From the NCBI GenBank assembly GCA_003577005.1, contig QEUW01000260.1, forward strand, positions 1 to 11,225: a DNA stretch of 11,225 nt. Direction: 5' to 3'. The position numbers were made by a program, and so were the translations under genes. Shown here one piece after another: positions 1 through 5,975 of the stretch (position 1 is its first letter; each line of letters opens with the position of its first letter). The notes beneath the pieces are model-generated. The model worked only from the letters and a program-made list of their open reading frames with translations. It did not search any database and was not told the origin of the DNA. Source of the DNA: Chloroflexota bacterium (GTDB lineage: Bacteria > Chloroflexota > Anaerolineae > Caldilineales > Caldilineaceae).

Positions 1-753
1 GTTGAAGGCATTATGGTCGCGCGTGTAGACATGCCCCAGCGTCTGGACATTGGGCGGCATGGCTTTGTCACCCCAGCCATTCCCACCCAACAAAAAACGA
101 TGCGCCGGCAATACCTCGGCGGGGCGCAGAAAGAACTCTTCGACGCGCGCCTCACGGTCGGGGAGGCGATTGCCCAAAAAGCCAAAATCGGCGGCAAAGC
201 GCGGGTCGGGCTGCACCGGGAAGTGGGTGGTGGGGTCGAGCGCATTGTAAATTGGATGGCAGGCACGCGCACCGAGCGCCTGGTACGCCTCGACCACCGG
301 CTCTCCCCCTCCATAGGTCAATATCAAGTCATAGCGCGGGATGGCCTGGCGGAAGGGGTCGTCCGGGTTCTGTTGGACGCGGTCCAGCGTGGCGGGGGCA
401 TCCACATCCCAAAAGGCGACGATACGGTGGGGCGCCTGTAGATCCGCCACCGCGGCTTCGAGCAACGCATCAAAGACCCCTACGCCGCTCGCCTTGACCA
501 CCATGTCAGCGGATGCCGCGGCCTCGTCCAGCGCCGCGCTGACCTCGCCAGCGCCCTCGACACCATAGACCTTGACGCGCGCCCACGGAGGATCAGGGAT
601 ATCGCGGTGTCTTTGGCGGTCGTAGGCATCGGGCTCATAAAAGGTGATGGTATGGCCATGTTCGGCAAGCGCCCGCAAGATACCCCGATAATAGGTGGCG
701 GCGCCGTTCCAATAGGCAGAAACCAGGCTCGAACCAAAAAAGGCGACGTGCAT
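1..753 (-). CDS. CgeB-type glycosyltransferase, C-terminus outside window (partial)
   Basis: The minus-strand frame from ATG at 753 stays open for 251 codons to the left edge, so the C-terminus is missing. The start MHVAFFGSSL is a beta-strand/glycine turn typical of GT-B folds. Residues 141-151 (YDLILTYGGGE), 168-172 (IYNAL), 190-199 (FGFLGNRLPD), 221-227 (LLGGNGW) and 239-250 (LGHVYTRDHNAF) follow the order of the C-terminal nucleotide-sugar-binding half of CgeB-family (spore-coat-type, Glyco_trans_1_2) glycosyltransferases. Family members are usually about 350-400 residues, so roughly 100 are cut off. A purine-rich stretch (AAGGAGAGGG, about 10 nt before the ATG) is a plausible ribosome site. 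It is the last visible gene of a minus-strand sugar locus, separated from the MDR dehydrogenase by a palindromic array. I infer that it transfers the sugar made by the upstream enzymes; donor and acceptor are unknown. No signal peptide, so probably cytoplasmic. Confidence 0.78.
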   Translation of the reverse strand, partial: MHVAFFGSSLVSAYWNGAATYYRGILRALAEHGHTITFYEPDAYDRQRHRDIPDPPWARVKVYGVEGAGEVSAALDEAAASADMVVKASGVGVFDALLEAAVADLQAPHRIVAFWDVDAPATLDRVQQNPDDPFRQAIPRYDLILTYGGGEPVVEAYQALGARACHPIYNALDPTTHFPVQPDPRFAADFGFLGNRLPDREARVEEFFLRPAEVLPAHRFLLGGNGWGDKAMPPNVQTLGHVYTRDHNAFN

Positions 754-782
754 TGTCGATATTCCCTCTCCTTTACGCAAGT

Positions 783-927
783 GGCGGTGGTTTCCATACC
801 GCCGGCTCGGTGCGTTGCACCTGCAAGGTGCGATGCACCGCACTCTTTTCTGAATACCCAGGTGCATCGCACTCTTCGAGTGCAACGCACCGGCCAGCGG
901 GCACATGGCGGTATGGAAACCACCGCG
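783..927. repeat. Composite palindrome A (four hairpins, mirrored)
   Basis: Positions 784-803 and 907-926 are a perfect 20-bp inverted repeat; the left arm is itself a short hairpin (GGCGGT 783-788 with ACCGCC 798-803). Between the arms lie two GC-rich hairpins: 810-822/826-838 (13-bp stem, loop GCA) and 861-874/878-891 (14-bp stem, loop TTC), the second being the first family in reverse orientation. The element fills the gap between the MDR dehydrogenase stop (933) and the CgeB gene start (753). Neither strand shows a clear T-run, so a classical intrinsic terminator is not supported, although the RNA would be strongly folded. The 29 bases 810-838 recur exactly at 5641-5669. Confidence 0.85.
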
Positions 928-932
928 ACAGG

Positions 933-1895
933 TCATAAGGTAATCAGACTTTTGATGAAGCCGGAGGGACGTTCTTCCATTAGAGAAAAGGCCTCTCCCA
1001 ATTCATTAAGCGCAAACGTATGCGTGTAAAGCGGCTGGGGGTCGATCTGGCCCGTCGCAACGGCCGATACCGCCCGGCTCAAACCGGCGACGTAAACCGC
1101 ATTATCTCGTTCGTGAGCGTTGATGACGTCAAGACCGCGCCAGTTCCAGAGCTGCATATTGACCTGCCGCGGCCCATCCTGATGATAGCCGGCGATGACC
1201 AGCCGGCCGCGGACGCAAGTCAATTCGGTAGCCAGGTCGAGCGGCCATTGCAAACCAACCGCTTCGACCACGCAGTCACAGCCTTTATCTGCCGTTATAG
1301 CCTTCACCTCATCGATGATACGCCAGTGATCATCCATGACAATGGTGTGGGTTGCGCCAAAACGTCGCGCGATCTCCAGGGCAAAGGACCGGCGGGTAAT
1401 GGCGATCACCCGGGCGCCGGCATTGGCGGCCAGGTCGGTGAGCAGCGCCCCCAAAAAACCAATCCCAATGATAGCGACGGTCTGGCCAGGCTGGATGCCA
1501 CTGCGGGCAAAAACGTTCATTGCGCAGGCGAGTGGTTCACCAGGGAAGGGGTCTTCCTCCAGGGCTGGAGGTAGCTTGACCACATCGGTAGCTGCCGCCA
1601 CGTCGTACTCGGCAAAGCCGGCGTAGGAGAGGATCGCCACCCGGTCACCCACGGCCAGATTGGTAATGCGAGCAGCCTCGGCACCAAGCTGCGCTATCCG
1701 CCCCCACGCCTCGTGTCCTGGTTTGCCTGGCTCCAGCGGGTATTGAAACCATTCTCGGCCCTCCCACACTGGCAAGTTGGAGCCGCACACGCCGCACCCC
1801 TCCAGGCGGACAAGCACCTCGTGTGGCGCCGGCTCCGGCACCGGTGTCTCATGAATCTCTACCATACGCGGCGCCACCAGCACGGCCGCCTGCAT
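933..1895 (-). CDS. Zinc-type MDR alcohol/polyol dehydrogenase
   Basis: A 320-residue medium-chain dehydrogenase/reductase. The frame is open further upstream, but ATG at 1895 gives the normal MDR N-terminus (MQAAVLVAPRMVEIHETPVPEP) and lies 19 nt after the upstream epimerase stop; longer starts would overlap that gene. Residues 33-40 (GCGVCGSN) supply the catalytic-zinc cysteine (C37), 60-62 (GHE) the second zinc region, and 119-124 (GEPLAC) the usual acidic/Cys segment. The nucleotide-binding loop GIGFLG is at 144-149. The four-cysteine structural-zinc lobe expected after GDRV (83-86) is absent: the chain goes straight from ILSYAGFAEY into the second domain, as in zinc-lobe-less polyol/threonine-dehydrogenase relatives. 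It should oxidise or reduce a sugar or polyol hydroxyl with NAD(P). Placement among nucleotide-sugar enzymes suggests a sugar-modifying step, but the substrate is not readable. Confidence 0.9.
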   Translation of the reverse strand: MQAAVLVAPRMVEIHETPVPEPAPHEVLVRLEGCGVCGSNLPVWEGREWFQYPLEPGKPGHEAWGRIAQLGAEAARITNLAVGDRVAILSYAGFAEYDVAAATDVVKLPPALEEDPFPGEPLACAMNVFARSGIQPGQTVAIIGIGFLGALLTDLAANAGARVIAITRRSFALEIARRFGATHTIVMDDHWRIIDEVKAITADKGCDCVVEAVGLQWPLDLATELTCVRGRLVIAGYHQDGPRQVNMQLWNWRGLDVINAHERDNAVYVAGLSRAVSAVATGQIDPQPLYTHTFALNELGEAFSLMEERPSGFIKSLITL

Positions 1896-1914
1896 CGTGG
1901 TAGGGACTTGCTGT

Positions 1915-3192
1915 TCACGAACCGGTGGCGGCGACGGAATGACGCTCAACTGGCTCCACATCGTTCTTTTGCTCGCTTTCTGCCGTTCGCTTGCGGCCAA
2001 GGAATGGCGAATCGGCCGTTTTTATTGTCGGCTTTCCAGCCCTACTCGAGGCCGGTTGTGGTTGGGTGTTCGGAACACGGTGCTCGCGCAGCCAGCGGTA
2101 GAGACGGTGCACACCCTCGATCACATCCACTTGTGGGCGCCAGCCCGCCGCCGCGGTAAACTTGCGGATATCCGAAACATAGTACCGTTGATCGCCCGAC
2201 CGCCATTCGCCAAACTGGAGTTGCATGGTTCTCCCATGCAACTCCTCGATGATATCGATCAACTCGAGCAGGCTGATGCTGTTTTCAGGGCCGCCGCCAA
2301 TGTTGAACGCTTCGCCACTCACCTGCTCGCTATGTCGATGCGCCCATAGGAAGGCGTCGATCAAGTCGTCCACGTATAAAATATCGCGCACCTGTTTGCC
2401 GTCGCCGTAGAGTGTGATCGGTTGCTCTTGTAAGGCCCGCAAGAGGAAATGGGCAACCCAACCCTGGTCTTCATTGCCAAACTGGTGTGGCCCATAAATG
2501 CAGCTCATGCGAAAGACCACGCCACACAGGTCAAACGTGCGGCAATAATCGAGGATATACTGGTCCGCCACCCCTTTGGAGCAGCCGTAGGGGCCGTGGA
2601 AGGAGAGCGATCGTCCTTCGTCCACGCCGTAGTTGCGAACCGCCGGATCAAGCGGTTCGTAGCGAGCGTCACCGTGGGCAACCGGAATGTCGGCCAGATC
2701 ACCGTAGACCTTGTTTGTGGATGTGAAGAATATTGAAGCATCTGGCGAATGTTGGCGCACGGCTTCAAGCAAGTGCAACGTCCCTTGGGCGTTGACGGCA
2801 AAATCGTACTGGGGATCGGCGACGCTCGTGGTGACGGCCACCTGGGCGGCAAAGTGAAAGACTGCGCTCGCCCGGCGCACGGCCTCGGTGATCTGCCCCT
2901 CATCGCGCAAATCACCCAATTGGACGTTGAGGCGGTCGGGGTAGCGTGCGCGCAACCAGGCCAGATTCGTCTTGACACCGGGCCGCGACAGGTTATCAAA
3001 GATGAGGACACGCTGACCCTGGCTGAGCAAGCGTTCTGCCAGATTCGTACCGATAAACCCGGCGCCGCCGGTGATGAGAATATGGGAGGAAGCATCTTCA
3101 TGCGGGTTGCGCCATACCCCTTGATTGGAACTTGCTTGCCGCGCCGACGGCCGCTTAACACTGCCATCCGGCTTGAAACCGTTTGTCTGCAT
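1915..3192 (-). CDS. RfbE/Tyv-like (CDP-paratose 2-epimerase type) extended SDR
   Basis: A 425-residue extended short-chain dehydrogenase. NAD loop TGGAGFIG is at 41-48, followed by FDNLSRPG (65-72), FHFAAQVAVTTS (112-123), the active-site segment TSTNKVYGD (157-165) and catalytic Y202/K206 in PYGCSKG. The STNKVYGDL, PYGCSKG.ADQY, NEDQGWV and GDGKQVRD blocks closely recall RfbE/Tyv CDP-paratose 2-epimerases; function in this host could differ, since this subfamily is also found in glycan clusters with no tyvelose. The start is ATG at 3192: no ATG, GTG or TTG lies between it and the Rossmann strand, so the 38-residue polar N-terminal extension appears genuine. After residue 370 there is a further tail of about 55 residues, rich in Pro/Ser/Arg/Glu, beyond the usual family end. 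The ATG follows the stop of the upstream epimerase by 2 nt (TAA-TT-ATG), indicating translational coupling. Confidence 0.87.
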   Translation of the reverse strand: MQTNGFKPDGSVKRPSARQASSNQGVWRNPHEDASSHILITGGAGFIGTNLAERLLSQGQRVLIFDNLSRPGVKTNLAWLRARYPDRLNVQLGDLRDEGQITEAVRRASAVFHFAAQVAVTTSVADPQYDFAVNAQGTLHLLEAVRQHSPDASIFFTSTNKVYGDLADIPVAHGDARYEPLDPAVRNYGVDEGRSLSFHGPYGCSKGVADQYILDYCRTFDLCGVVFRMSCIYGPHQFGNEDQGWVAHFLLRALQEQPITLYGDGKQVRDILYVDDLIDAFLWAHRHSEQVSGEAFNIGGGPENSISLLELIDIIEELHGRTMQLQFGEWRSGDQRYYVSDIRKFTAAAGWRPQVDVIEGVHRLYRWLREHRVPNTQPQPASSRAGKPTIKTADSPFLGRKRTAESEQKNDVEPVERHSVAATGS

Positions 3193-3194
3193 AA

Positions 3195-4313
3195 TTACAC
3201 CGCCAATCCTCTCGTGGTCAGCTCAGCGTAAGCTTCATCGACCTCATCCACTGCGATCTCTCCTTCGAGCCATTGCGCCAACTCGACCATGCCCGCCGCC
3301 AGATCGACGCGCGGTTGGTAGCCCAACAGCCGTCGGGCGTGGGTGATGTCGGCAAAACAGTGGCGGATATCGCCAACACGATACTTGCCTGTGATCTGTG
3401 GCTCGATGTGCGACTTATCGAGGATGGCTGCGAAACGCTCGGCAATTTCACGGATCGTGTAGGGTTGGCCGCTGCCAATATTAAAGATTTTACCGGCAAT
3501 GTCAGGAGTTTCGAGCGCCAACCGGCAGGCCCAAACCACATCGCGCACATGGACAAAATCACGCTGTTGGTTGCCATCTTCGTAGATCAAGGGCGCATGG
3601 TTGTTGAGCAGGCGGGTGGCAAAGATCGCCAGCACACCGGTATAGGGGTTGGAAAGCGCTTGGCGACTCCCATACACATTGAAGAAACGTAATGCCACTG
3701 TTGGAATCCCATAAGCCCGCCCAACGATCAGGCAGAGCCGTTCCTGGGTATATTTGTTGAGGGCATAGACTGAGGCGAGCGCCGGTAGTTTATGTTCCGG
3801 CGTCGGCGCCGGGGTCAGGGGCCGATCCGCCTCATCGTATAGCTCCCAGCGGCCCTGTTTCAACTGCTCCAGCGACCGTTCGTGGCCGGGAACGAGGCTG
3901 CCATCGGCTCGGCGGTACATCCCTTCGCCATAGATGCTCATGCTCGAAGCCACCACCAGCCGTTCAACTGGATTGCGCACCAATTCTTCCAAGAGCACGG
4001 CCGTGCCGTGGTCATTGGTGGCAGTGTAGTGGCTGATCTCGTACATACTCTGCCCCACACCGACGCTGGCGGCCAGATGCACCACCACATCCACGCCGCG
4101 ACAGGCTGCCGCGACCACCTGGGGGTCACACACATTGCCCCGCAGGAGCATCACGTCGGGGTGAAGATACGGCGGTCGCCTGGCGTCCGCGCCGTGGACC
4201 TGCTCGACCAACGCATCGAGTACGCGCACGCGATACCCCTGCGCAAACAGTTCGTCCGCCAGATGCGAACCGATAAAACCGGCGCCGCCGGTGATTAACG
4301 CTTCTTTGCTCAC
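3195..4313 (-). CDS. dTDP-L-rhamnose 4-epimerase-like extended SDR
   Basis: A 372-residue NAD-dependent epimerase/dehydratase. The longer open frame reaches 4379, but GTG at 4313 is chosen: it is preceded by a GAGGAG ribosome site with a 6-nt gap, and puts the NAD loop TGGAGFIG at residues 8-15 as usual. Other landmarks are HLAASVGVGQSM (79-90), SSMSIYG (123-129), catalytic Y183/K187 in VYALNKY, FFNVYGSRQ (210-218), RDFVHVRD (251-258) and GDIRHCFADI (314-323). The insert around 155-180 (WELYDEADRPL...PTPEHK) and GDIRHCFADI resemble dTDP-L-rhamnose 4-epimerases (WbiB type) more than GalE. It would invert C4 of a nucleotide-linked (deoxy)sugar. First gene of the left-pointing sugar locus and translationally coupled to the RfbE-like gene. 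The general reaction class is secure, the exact substrate is not. Confidence 0.87.
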   Translation of the reverse strand: MSKEALITGGAGFIGSHLADELFAQGYRVRVLDALVEQVHGADARRPPYLHPDVMLLRGNVCDPQVVAAACRGVDVVVHLAASVGVGQSMYEISHYTATNDHGTAVLLEELVRNPVERLVVASSMSIYGEGMYRRADGSLVPGHERSLEQLKQGRWELYDEADRPLTPAPTPEHKLPALASVYALNKYTQERLCLIVGRAYGIPTVALRFFNVYGSRQALSNPYTGVLAIFATRLLNNHAPLIYEDGNQQRDFVHVRDVVWACRLALETPDIAGKIFNIGSGQPYTIREIAERFAAILDKSHIEPQITGKYRVGDIRHCFADITHARRLLGYQPRVDLAAGMVELAQWLEGEIAVDEVDEAYAELTTRGLAV

Positions 4314-4319
4314 TGGATT

Positions 4320-4325
4320 CTCCTC
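4320..4325 (-). promoter_or_regulatory. Shine-Dalgarno GAGGAG for the GTG start at 4313
   Basis: Minus-strand GAGGAG with a 6-nt spacer (4314-4319) before GTG. This site decides the start: no comparable motif precedes the upstream in-frame ATG at 4379. Confidence 0.75.
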
Positions 4326-4345
4326 GCTGCAAGGGGTCACTCGAC

Positions 4346-4364
4346 TCACACGATGATCACACGA
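4346..4364. promoter_or_regulatory. Direct repeat TCACACGA x2, one helical turn apart (possible operator)
   Basis: TCACACGA occurs at 4346-4353 and 4357-4364, 11 bp start to start. It lies between the sugar-operon start (4313) and a weak minus-strand promoter guess (-10 TATGCT 4367-4372, -35 ATGGCA 4391-4396, 18-bp spacer). The exact repeat and phasing are visible; a role as a repressor or activator site is inference. Confidence 0.3.
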
Positions 4365-4447
4365 GGAGCATAGCCACAAAGCGTATTTGCTGCCATAGAC
4401 CGGGGTAGAAGAAGAGGTTACAAGTGCAGGTACAAGAACAACGCCAA

Positions 4448-4496
4448 AAGTGATGAGTGATCATAACAATTCACTCATCACCCATCACTCATCACC
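4448..4496. repeat. Inverted heptamer array B
   Basis: Left half AAGTGAT-GAGTGAT (4448-4461), right half ATTCACT-CATCACC-CATCACT-CATCACC (4469-4496). Arms 4450-4460 and 4471-4481 pair perfectly over 11 bp with a 10-nt loop. The right half is four tandem 7-mers. It sits in the divergent spacer between the left-pointing sugar operon and ilvE, just upstream of the ilvE promoter. It could shield the two transcription units from each other, but no T-run supports a classical terminator. Confidence 0.8.
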
Positions 4497-4522
4497 ATTC
4501 AGCCGTCTACTGGCTACAAAAC

Positions 4523-4552
4523 GTGACAAAGAGGGCAGCGGCTTTGTATAAT
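4523..4552 (+). promoter_or_regulatory. Sigma70-type promoter for ilvE
   Basis: GTGACA at 4523-4528 (one mismatch to TTGACA), 18-bp spacer, then a perfect TATAAT at 4547-4552. Transcription would begin near 4558-4560, giving a leader of about 50 nt before the ATG at 4610. The leader contains no evident attenuator or long hairpin. Confidence 0.7.
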
Positions 4553-4595
4553 GCGCCAAGTGATACAGACGACACCCTCTAGCTTGCACCATACA

Positions 4596-4601
4596 AAGGA
4601 G
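4596..4601 (+). promoter_or_regulatory. Shine-Dalgarno AAGGAG of ilvE
   Basis: AAGGAG ends 8 nt before the first ATG (4610); the second in-frame ATG (4616) would be 14 nt away, so the first is favoured. Confidence 0.7.
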
Positions 4602-4609
4602 CTTTTCCG

Positions 4610-5536
4610 ATGGCCATGCGCGCCGACTACATTTGGATGAATGGTTCAATCATCCCGTGGGACGAGGCCAAAGTCCACGTTTTTACCCATGCGCTGCACT
4701 ACGGCAGCAGTGCGTTTGAAGGCATCCGCGCCTACGATATCAACGGTCAACCGCACATCTTTCGTGGCCGCGAACATTACGAGCGACTCCTCTTTAGCTG
4801 CAAAGTGGCGCGTATCCCGTCGCCCTACAGCGTCGACGAGTGGATGGCCGCCACCGAAGAGGTTTTACGCGCCAACCGGCAAGCCAGCGCCTACATCCGC
4901 CCACTTGTCTTCCGCGGGTACAACACCCTGGGCGTGGATGGCCGCAACTGTCCCGTCGAGTCAATCGTCGCCAGCGTGCCATGGGGCGCTTATCTGGGCA
5001 AAGAAGGGCTCGAACAGGGGGTAGACGTGCAGGTGAGTAGTTGGCGGCGCATGGCGCCCGATACGCTTAACGCCTTAGCCAAGATCGGTGGCCAGTATGT
5101 CAACAGCCAAAATGTGGTGATGGAGGCGCGCGACAACGGCTTTACCGAAGGCATTGCGCTCGACATCTACGGCTATGTAAGCGAGGGCAGCGGTGAGAAC
5201 ATCTTTGTCATCCACAAGGGTGTGATCTACACACCGCCGCTGGGCAACAGCATTCTGGGCGGCATCACCCGCAACTGTGCCCTCACTATCGCTGAGGATC
5301 TGGGCTATACGGTCAAGGAGCAGGCGATCCCGCGCGAAATGCTCTATCTGGCCGATGAAATCTTCTTCACCGGCACCGCTGCCGAGATCACACCGGTGCG
5401 CTCGGTCGACCGGATGCCCTTAGGCGAAGGCCGCCGTGGTCCCATCACCACTGAAGTACAGGCAAAATTCTTTGGCATCGTCGAAGGCGAGCTGCCCGAC
5501 AGATGGGGCTGGTTGACGCCCGTCCGCCTGGATTAA
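4610..5536 (+). CDS. ilvE: Branched-chain amino acid aminotransferase (class IV, PLP)
   Basis: A 308-residue fold-type IV aminotransferase, normal for IlvE. It begins MAMRADYIWMNGSIIPWDEAK, with the diagnostic THALHYGSSAFEGIRAY (26-42), R97 in YIRPL, a Schiff-base lysine K158 in NALAKIGGQYVNSQ, the PLP-glutamate region SEGSGENIF (191-199), the phosphate-binding GGITRN (about 218-223), and FFTGTAAEITPVRSVD near the C-terminus. It transfers the amino group between Leu/Ile/Val and 2-oxoglutarate, the last step of branched-chain synthesis, and acts in the cytoplasm. It is monocistronic here, with its own TATAAT promoter and a large palindrome beginning about 15 nt after the stop that may end transcription. 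No ilv/leu neighbours are visible, so it seems detached from a biosynthetic operon. Confidence 0.96.
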   Translation: MAMRADYIWMNGSIIPWDEAKVHVFTHALHYGSSAFEGIRAYDINGQPHIFRGREHYERLLFSCKVARIPSPYSVDEWMAATEEVLRANRQASAYIRPLVFRGYNTLGVDGRNCPVESIVASVPWGAYLGKEGLEQGVDVQVSSWRRMAPDTLNALAKIGGQYVNSQNVVMEARDNGFTEGIALDIYGYVSEGSGENIFVIHKGVIYTPPLGNSILGGITRNCALTIAEDLGYTVKEQAIPREMLYLADEIFFTGTAAEITPVRSVDRMPLGEGRRGPITTEVQAKFFGIVEGELPDRWGWLTPVRLD

Positions 5537-5551
5537 GAGCAGGAACGGCGT

Positions 5552-5776
5552 AAAACAGAACACAGCTTGCACAGATTTCGCAGATGGCTAGGTTCGGTTG
5601 ACATTTGTCTAGCAGTGCATGACCCAGCCAGGGTGCGCACGTGCGTTGCACCTGCAAGGTGCGATGCACGTGGCAGGTACAACGCACTTTTCAAGTGCAT
5701 CGCACCGCTGTGCAGGCTGAAATGTCAACAGAACCTAGCCAACATCGGTGAAATCCTGTACATCTGTGTTCTATTT
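5552..5776. repeat. Composite palindrome C, nested
   Basis: Outer arms are imperfect inverted repeats about 55 bp long (about 5552-5606 with about 5720-5776). Their inner 22 bp (5585-5606 with 5720-5741) match with one mismatch, and the outer parts read as loose 8-mers of the ACACAGAT type. Inside are two GC-rich hairpins: 5641-5653/5657-5669, whose 29 bases are identical to 810-838, and 5680-5689/5693-5702 (loop TTC). The outer arms are unrelated to those of element A, so only the core is shared. Just downstream of ilvE, it could act as a structured 3' end. Confidence 0.8.
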
Positions 5777-5823
5777 CTTTTGTCTACCGGCTGAATGATG
5801 CTCTCCTCTCTGTTTGCACTTTT

Positions 5824-5905
5824 AACGCAAAGACGCAAAGAGGCAGAGACGCGAAGGATTGCTACCGGTAAAGGTTTGCGTCTTTGCTCCTCTGCGTTTT
5901 GCGTT
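5824..5905. repeat. Inverted octamer array D
   Basis: Left half: AACGCAAA-GACGCAAA-GAGGCAGA-GACGCGAA (5824-5855), four tandem 8-mers. Right half 5875-5905 is the imperfect reverse complement, ending TTTTGCGTT. The halves could fold into a hairpin around a loop of about 20 nt. With element C it fills nearly all of the 430-bp gap between ilvE and the permease; no gene is supported there. Confidence 0.75.
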
Positions 5906-5964
5906 GAATTCAAGCTACAAAGGTAGTGGCTCTCATTCCGAGCTATCAATAAATCAAAAACTGT

Positions 5965-5970
5965 AGGTGG
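5965..5970 (+). promoter_or_regulatory. Ribosome site AGGTGG for the permease
   Basis: AGGTGG ends 5 nt before ATG at 5976. An in-frame GTG at 5967 lies inside this motif and has no site of its own, so 5976 is the better start. Confidence 0.5.
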
Positions 5971-5975
5971 ATGGT

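Noticed and set aside
783..927. Classical intrinsic terminator
   Set aside because: Stems are strong, but neither strand has a following T-run; only a structured RNA or repeat role is supportable.
607..1029. A 140-codon plus-strand frame spanning element A
   Set aside because: It crosses the palindromic element and antisense parts of two real genes; no coding signature.
1020..1574. A 184-codon plus-strand frame
   Set aside because: Antisense to the well-supported MDR dehydrogenase; no domain or ribosome site.
3882..4298. A 138-codon plus-strand frame
   Set aside because: Antisense to the rhamnose-epimerase-like gene, with His/Val-rich composition typical of a shadow frame.
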